Source: Salipaludibacillus sp047795645
Lineage (GTDB): Bacteria; Bacillota; Bacilli; Bacillales; Salisediminibacteriaceae
Assembly: GCF_047795645.1 (NCBI RefSeq)
Contig: NZ_CP181045.1
Location: 4,898,001 to 4,962,000, forward strand
Direction: 5' to 3'
DNA length: 64,000 bases
Below the pieces are notes generated by a model, which did not search any database, was not told the DNA's origin, and saw only the letters and a list, made by a program, of their open reading frames with translations. Positions 59,733 through 64,000 of this stretch are shown piece by piece; positions within the stretch are counted from its first letter, which is position 1; each line of letters begins with the position of its first letter. The position numbers were made by a program, and so were the translations under genes.

Positions 59733-60266
59733 TATTATTGGATTAAGTACGTAAAATCCATTTCGATTTTCTTCAATGAAACAATTTTTAGGCGCTGTTT
59801 TAATTTGTTTAAAGTTCAAGAAGTCATATACACAAATACCGACATTAAGGGCTGACATCATTGCAATGTAATGGACAAATTGTGGAAACAGAATCGATCC
59901 TACAATGGAAATGCCAGTTAACAAGAAAGCAGGAGAACTGGTTGACAATAAACTTATTTGCTTTGATAAAGGTTGTTTTGTTGAATAGTAAAAGTAAGGC
60001 CATTGATTTTTTCTGAAACCGAAAGTTGCTTTTTTCCCGACAAGCCATATCGGCATACAATGCAAAAGTAAATGGATTGGTAGGACAAGGGCTAAAGACA
60101 GGAGCAGAAAACTAACTCCAAAATCGACTAATGCTACAGACGTGAAAAAGGTTCTAAATACCATGAAAAAGATTAAGAAATATCCTAGCATAATGATTGA
60201 TGATAAAAACCAGAGGCGAAGTTTGCCAAATTGATTTTCTACAGATATTGTTTTTACACAGTTCAT
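59715..60266 (-). CDS. DUF3267-like multi-pass membrane protein
   Basis: 183 residues with four or five hydrophobic helices. VLPIHLLLHCMPIWLVG (about 62-78) sits where DUF3267 putative membrane metalloproteases carry HExxH; here it reads HLLLH, so the catalytic Glu is missing. B. subtilis YhaJ lies at a comparable place, but homology is not certain. AGGAGGTG precedes the ATG. Confidence 0.62.
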   Translation of the reverse strand: MNCVKTISVENQFGKLRLWFLSSIIMLGYFLIFFMVFRTFFTSVALVDFGVSFLLLSLALVLPIHLLLHCMPIWLVGKKATFGFRKNQWPYFYYSTKQPLSKQISLLSTSSPAFLLTGISIVGSILFPQFVHYIAMMSALNVGICVYDFLNFKQIKTAPKNCFIEENRNGFYVLNPIIQKEPS

Positions 60267-60582
60267 CTGCTAACACCTCCTGAAGAATGTTGCTTCTATA
60301 AAAGACAGTTTAGTTATTTGTTGTCAGAACTTCTTTCAATGGAGCACTATAGTAACTTACGATGAAATCGAAAAGAAATCAATGGTTTTTGGCAAAAAAA
60401 AATAAATTTATTTTGAGAGAGCCAATTTCATCGCGATCACTTAGTAAATGTTTTACAGAATCTGCACTTTTTAGACTGTTTTATTATTAGCGGAGTGGTA
60501 AAAATATTTGTGACCCAAAAAAGAACCTAACATGAGAGGACTCTCAGTCAAGGTTCTTTCTCTTAAAATTCTATTTAATCAT
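60267..60582. other. Intergenic region between hpr and DUF3267-like gene
   Basis: 316 bp, AT-rich. Apart from the hpr terminator at 60519-60560 I see no ORF with a ribosome site and no repeat. Confidence 0.5.
60519..60560 (-). terminator. Terminator of hpr
   Basis: Outer stem AAAGAACCT / AGGTTCTTT with inner TGAGAG / CTCTCA; T residues follow on the minus strand. Confidence 0.78.
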
Positions 60583-61161
60583 TTATGAAGTAGTTTCTTT
60601 ATCTTTCGGGATGGGCACTAACTTTCCATCATCTTCTATAAAATCTTCTTCAAATTTTGACAGTGAGTTTTCAAAAGTAGAAATAAAATCAGATCCGTAA
60701 ACGTGTTTGACAATACTTATTAACTCTGAAAATTCAGGGAATTTTCCATACAAATCTTTAATAGGTAAGGACCCACTGTGAACACCATATGTGTCAAGGT
60801 TATAGCTCTCAAAGGTTTTCATGAGAAGTTCTTCTCCTTGTGGGGTTAAATAGACATATGTATTCCGTTTATCTGTTTGTCTTTTAGAAAAAGATAATAG
60901 ATTTCGTTCTTCAAGTTTTTTTGAGAAATTAAACGCTGTTGAAACATGCATCACACCAAATTTAGCAATATCGGAGATCGATGCCCCTTCAAGTTGGTGG
61001 GCAATCCAAAGAATATGGTGCTCGTTAATATTTAAATCGAACGGTTTGATCCAAGTTTGCCAATCTTTTTCAATCGATTTCCAAAGAGCTTTGCTCAATT
61101 GAGCAATTTTATGACTATACATAATTGACTGAACCATGGATTGCGTTGGTGACTGCTCCAT
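60583..61161 (-). CDS. hpr: Transition-state regulator Hpr (ScoC), MarR family
   Basis: 192 residues. Winged helix about 45-110: LNINEHHILWIAHQLEGASISDIAKFGVMHVSTAFNFSKKLEERNLLSFSKRQTDKRNTYVYLT, nearly identical to B. subtilis Hpr/ScoC, which represses exoprotease and sporulation genes. Ribosome site GGAGGGG. In B. subtilis yhaH and trpP lie between hpr and serC; they are absent here. Confidence 0.95.
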   Translation of the reverse strand: MEQSPTQSMVQSIMYSHKIAQLSKALWKSIEKDWQTWIKPFDLNINEHHILWIAHQLEGASISDIAKFGVMHVSTAFNFSKKLEERNLLSFSKRQTDKRNTYVYLTPQGEELLMKTFESYNLDTYGVHSGSLPIKDLYGKFPEFSELISIVKHVYGSDFISTFENSLSKFEEDFIEDDGKLVPIPKDKETTS

Positions 61162-61620
61162 ACGTCCCCTCCATTCATTTTGTATGTGAGGCTATTTCAA
61201 AGTAAGTTTCTATTTTATGACTAGTAAGCTAAACCGCTAAGCTTCTAGAGTGAAAACCTGCTCAATTATCTTGGTGTCTACATACTTTATATAGCCTATA
61301 AGTATAATTACAATTTTCTCATAGTTTATTACTTTACTAGGAAAATGATATTAACATCATAACATAGTAATTGAAGTGTTCTCAATATCATTTCTGTATT
61401 TTCTGAAAACTTTTATTATAAAAAGTATCTTAAGTGATCCAAAGACAGTGAGAACGTTTATAATTAAGGCTTTGTCCAGTAAATTATGAGAAAAAATTCT
61501 AGGTACCACCTATGTAAGATGGTACCTAGAAAAAAATAAATTATTTTAGATACAAATACTATTATTATCTAAGATTACAACTAATAATCACAATACAGTG
61601 TTAAAGCATGTAATGATAGC
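61162..61620. other. Intergenic region between serC and hpr
   Basis: 459 bp, AT-rich. Contains the serC terminator (61498-61532) and a TTAGATA/TATCTAA inverted repeat at about 61545-61575. No credible ORF. It must hold the hpr promoter, which I could not place with confidence. Confidence 0.45.
61498..61532. terminator. Terminator after serC
   Basis: TTCTAGGTACCA paired with TGGTACCTAGAA around 61498-61532; A/T runs on both sides allow function on either strand. Confidence 0.7.
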
Positions 61621-62706
61621 TTACCTGTTTTTCTTCATGAAATCGATCATGAAGTCGCGGAGAACTTCTACATGTTTAAGTGGGACAGCGTTGTAACTTG
61701 ATACACGGCAACCACCAACAGAACGGTGGCCATTTAAGCCAACAAACCCTGCCTCTTTCGCTTCGGATAAGAATGCTTTTTCCAGTTGTTCATCTGCTAA
61801 ACGAAATGTGATGTTCATAGTAGAGCGCGCCGAAAACTCAGCATGACCTGTATAGAAGTCATTTGATTCATCAATGACATTGTAGATCATCTCTGCCTTT
61901 GCCCTGGCACGACGATTCATCTCTTCGACACCACCACATTCGTCGATCCAATTAGCAACTAAGCCCGTGATATACACTGCAGCAGTTGGTGGGGTATTAT
62001 ATAGAGAGTCACTTTTAGCATGTTGCTTATAGGAAAGGGAAGGAGGTAGTTCGTCATTAGCTGTTTCGAGAAGTGATTTTCTGATGACTACCAGTGTTAC
62101 ACCTGCCATCCCAGCATTCTTTTGTCCACCAGCATAAATCATGTCCAAATCTTCCCAAGGAAGATTTCTACTTAGGACGTCACTAGACATATCAACAATG
62201 ACTGGCACATTCTTCTTTTTTGGAAAAGTTGGCCATTGCGTTCCAAAGATCGTGTTATTTGAAGTTAAATGAACATAGGCTACATTTTCAGACAACTGAG
62301 ATAAATCAGTCTCAGGAATATATTTATATTGATTGTCTTTTGAACTGGATAATGTTTCCACTTCTCCTAAGGCACTAGCTTCTTTTAGCGCCTTTTCGGA
62401 CCAAGACCCGGTCAAGACGTAACTAGCTTTCTGATTTTTTCCTAAGAAATTTAGTGGTATCATGGAGAATTGTAAACTAGCTCCACCTTGCAAGAAAAGT
62501 ACCTCAAATTCATCAGGAATATGATAAATTTTTCTTAATTGGTCCATTGCACCAAAATGAATTTTCTCGTACAACGGACTTCGATGGCTCATTTCCATAA
62601 CTGCCATTCCAGATTGCTCAAAATTGAACATTTCATTTTTTGCTTTTTCTAACACTGGAGCCGGGATCGAGCTTGGACCAGCGTTAAAATTGTAAACATT
62701 TGTCAC
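61621..62706 (-). CDS. serC: Phosphoserine aminotransferase
   Basis: 361-residue PLP enzyme of serine (and pyridoxine) synthesis. VYNFNAGPSSIPAPVLEKA start, LFLQGGASLQFSMIPLN, PLP-Lys in YAGGQKNAGMAG (about 195), and LNGHRSVGGCRVSSYNAV end. AGGAGG places the start at GTG 62706; an 11-codon upstream extension to 62739 covers the ribosome site. Confidence 0.96.
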   Translation of the reverse strand: MTNVYNFNAGPSSIPAPVLEKAKNEMFNFEQSGMAVMEMSHRSPLYEKIHFGAMDQLRKIYHIPDEFEVLFLQGGASLQFSMIPLNFLGKNQKASYVLTGSWSEKALKEASALGEVETLSSSKDNQYKYIPETDLSQLSENVAYVHLTSNNTIFGTQWPTFPKKKNVPVIVDMSSDVLSRNLPWEDLDMIYAGGQKNAGMAGVTLVVIRKSLLETANDELPPSLSYKQHAKSDSLYNTPPTAAVYITGLVANWIDECGGVEEMNRRARAKAEMIYNVIDESNDFYTGHAEFSARSTMNITFRLADEQLEKAFLSEAKEAGFVGLNGHRSVGGCRVSSYNAVPLKHVEVLRDFMIDFMKKNR

Positions 62707-62778
62707 TTTACATAACCTCCTTGATAGATTCCTTAACAATTTCTCTAAAAATTTTCAAAATCCTTCTTTAAAAATAAA

Positions 62779-62812
62779 ATTGTACGAGAAAAATGTCTCG
62801 TACAATCATTTT
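62779..62812. terminator. Terminator between hit and serC
   Basis: Perfect 11-bp stem ATTGTACGAGA / TCTCGTACAAT (62779-62789, 62796-62806) with T runs on either strand; read on the minus strand it closes hit. Confidence 0.78.
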
Positions 62813-62928
62813 TTGACACATGTTATCAAAAAAGCGAAGATAAAAAAGCTAGAATTCGTTCTTTATCAACACTATATTACCTTATTTAACTGAAAAATCA
62901 ATAACTTCATGAAACGGTATTACTTTTA

Positions 62929-63357
62929 TTAAAGTTTTGACTGAATCGCTTGAGCAATAGTTTGCAAATCGTCATTGGAATATTTACTACTATGGTCATG
63001 CCAAACTGCTCCAAAGCCATCTCCCTTTCCATATCGAGGGATGAGGTGCATGTGGTAGTGATAGACTGACTGTCCAGCAGCTTCGCCATTGTTGTTGAGA
63101 ATATTTAATCCAATTGGATTGTAGGCAGCTTTTATTCCGTTGGAAATTTTTGGAATGACTTTAAATAGTTTTTGTGCTGTCTCTTCTGAAAGTTCATAAA
63201 TATTTTCCTCATGATTTTTAGGAATCACTAATGTGTGTCCTTTTGTGACTTGGCTTAAATCCAAGAAAGCTAATACATCTTCATCTTCGTATACTTTTGC
63301 AGCCGGAATCTCACCGTTTACAATTTTGCAAAAAATACAATCGTCTTTTTTGATCAC
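62929..63357 (-). CDS. hit: HIT-family nucleotide hydrolase
   Basis: 142 residues. Zinc-binding CIFCKI start and catalytic histidine triad QSVYHYHMHLIPRYG near residue 100. Hydrolyses AMP-linked substrates; the physiological one is unknown. GAGGTGATT supports GTG 63357 rather than the GTG at 63366, which lies within that site. Divergent from ecsA, as in B. subtilis. Confidence 0.94.
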   Translation of the reverse strand: MIKKDDCIFCKIVNGEIPAAKVYEDEDVLAFLDLSQVTKGHTLVIPKNHEENIYELSEETAQKLFKVIPKISNGIKAAYNPIGLNILNNNGEAAGQSVYHYHMHLIPRYGKGDGFGAVWHDHSSKYSNDDLQTIAQAIQSKL

Positions 63358-63531
63358 AAGAATCACCTCTTTGATAAAATGATGTGTTAAAGAGCACGTT
63401 TATATGTATTTAAAAGATATTGTATTCTTATATCGTATCACATTTTACGTGGACTTGCTTTTCAATTAGACGAGTTTTCGATATAGTTAGGATGGAATAA
63501 ACTTGAAAGTAAATGTAGGAGGTAGTTGACG

Positions 63532-64000
63532 ATGAGTGAATTATTAGATGTTCGCCATATCACAGGTGGTTATCAGAAGAGTAAGCCTGTTTTGCATGAT
63601 GTATCATTTACTGTAAATCCTCATGAAATGGTCGGATTAATTGGCTTAAATGGAGCAGGTAAAAGTACAACGATCAAACATATATTGGGTTTAATGGAAC
63701 CGCATGACGGCGAGATTAGGTTACTAGGAAAAACGATGGCAGAAGGTAAAAATGAGTATCGGCAAAATTTAGCATATATCCCTGAGACCCCACTTTTATA
63801 CGAAGAGATGACGTTATGGGAACACCTTGAACTGACAGCGATGGCGTATGGATTATCTGCAGAACAATTTGAAGAACGTGCACATCGATTATTAGAAGAA
63901 TTTAGAATGGCTAAAATGATACATTGGTTTCCGAGTCATTTTTCAAAAGGGATGCGGCAAAAAGTGATGATTATGAGTGCATTTTTAATTAATCCGTCGA
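63532..64000 (+). CDS. ecsA: EcsA, ABC transporter ATPase, 3'-truncated by window edge
   Basis: The first 156 codons are inside the window. Walker A GLNGAGKSTTIK (about 43-54), Q-loop AYIPETPLLYEEMT and signature region FSKGMRQKVMIMSAF (about 139-153) match EcsA, the ATPase of the Ecs exporter that affects exoprotein secretion, competence and regulated proteolysis in B. subtilis. AGGAGG at 63518-63523 precedes the ATG. The rest, and presumably ecsB, lies beyond 64000. Confidence 0.93.
   Translation, partial: MSELLDVRHITGGYQKSKPVLHDVSFTVNPHEMVGLIGLNGAGKSTTIKHILGLMEPHDGEIRLLGKTMAEGKNEYRQNLAYIPETPLLYEEMTLWEHLELTAMAYGLSAEQFEERAHRLLEEFRMAKMIHWFPSHFSKGMRQKVMIMSAFLINPS

Noticed and set aside
61498..61532. 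T-box element near serC
   Set aside because: GGTACCACC looks suggestive, but it lies downstream of serC, forms a plain terminator stem and lacks the other T-box helices and the AGGGTGGNACCGCG motif.
1..64000. Insertion sequences, prophage genes, tRNA or rRNA genes
   Set aside because: No transposase, integrase or phage structural ORFs were seen, and no cloverleaf or rRNA-like sequence was recognised on reading both strands; a tRNAscan/ISfinder run would be decisive.

Overview
The window is chromosomal DNA from a low-GC, endospore-forming Bacillaceae species. The spore genes (splAB, an alpha/beta SASP, YjcZ-type microproteins, yhaL) and the gene order match the Bacillus subtilis yheI-yheH ... 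yheE-yheB-yheA ... yhaO-yhaN ... yhaM-yhaL-prsA ... hpr ... serC-hit-ecsA segment. Acidic secreted and lipoprotein domains (the 3D-domain wall protein, PrsA) suggest an alkaliphile or halophile of the Alkalihalobacillus/Halalkalibacter kind; this is inference. No rRNA, tRNA, insertion sequence, prophage or CRISPR array was seen.

Layout. 1-10 kb: end of panE, a secreted 3D-domain wall protein, HelD, methionine aminopeptidase, a collagen-like Pro/Gly protein, two GNAT acetyltransferases and a GGDEF-EAL protein. 10-14 kb: spore photoproduct lyase operon splAB, a phasin-like protein and a UbiB-family kinase. 14-21 kb: pseudouridine catabolism (psuK-psuG), a YtrA-type GntR/ABC operon and a tungstate transporter (tupABC). 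21-27 kb: two oxidoreductases, cytochrome bd oxidase cydAB with a 43-aa CydS, an array of 52-bp tandem repeats and a LuxR-type regulator with a degenerate receiver. 27-32 kb: a bmrCD multidrug ABC exporter preceded by a leader that looks like a ribosome-controlled attenuator. 32-40 kb: a CcdA/DsbD-like membrane protein, NAD de novo synthesis (niaR-nifS divergent from nadB-nadC-nadA) and scoAB. 40-47 kb: a SASP gene, the multitask sugar ATPase msmX, a PucR-type regulator, yheE, yheB, yheA and yhaX. 47-64 kb: the yhaO-yhaN DNA-processing pair, a GbsR-like regulator, the secretion-stress system cssRS, the exoribonuclease YhaM, YjcZ microproteins, prsA, a YpmS-like protein, hpr, serC, hit and the start of ecsA.

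The right half groups several extracytoplasmic protein-quality functions (CssRS, PrsA, Hpr, Ecs). Most of the window is ordinary Bacillus core genome. The less explained parts are non-coding: a dispersed 85-96 bp element in four copies, each with promoter-like boxes followed by a terminator hairpin; the seven-and-a-half copy 52-bp hairpin array; the bmrCD leader, where the end of a 20-aa leader ORF can pair with the first terminator arm; and several very small genes (cydS, three yjcZ-type ORFs, the bmr leader ORFs, an ORF between yheA and its terminator).
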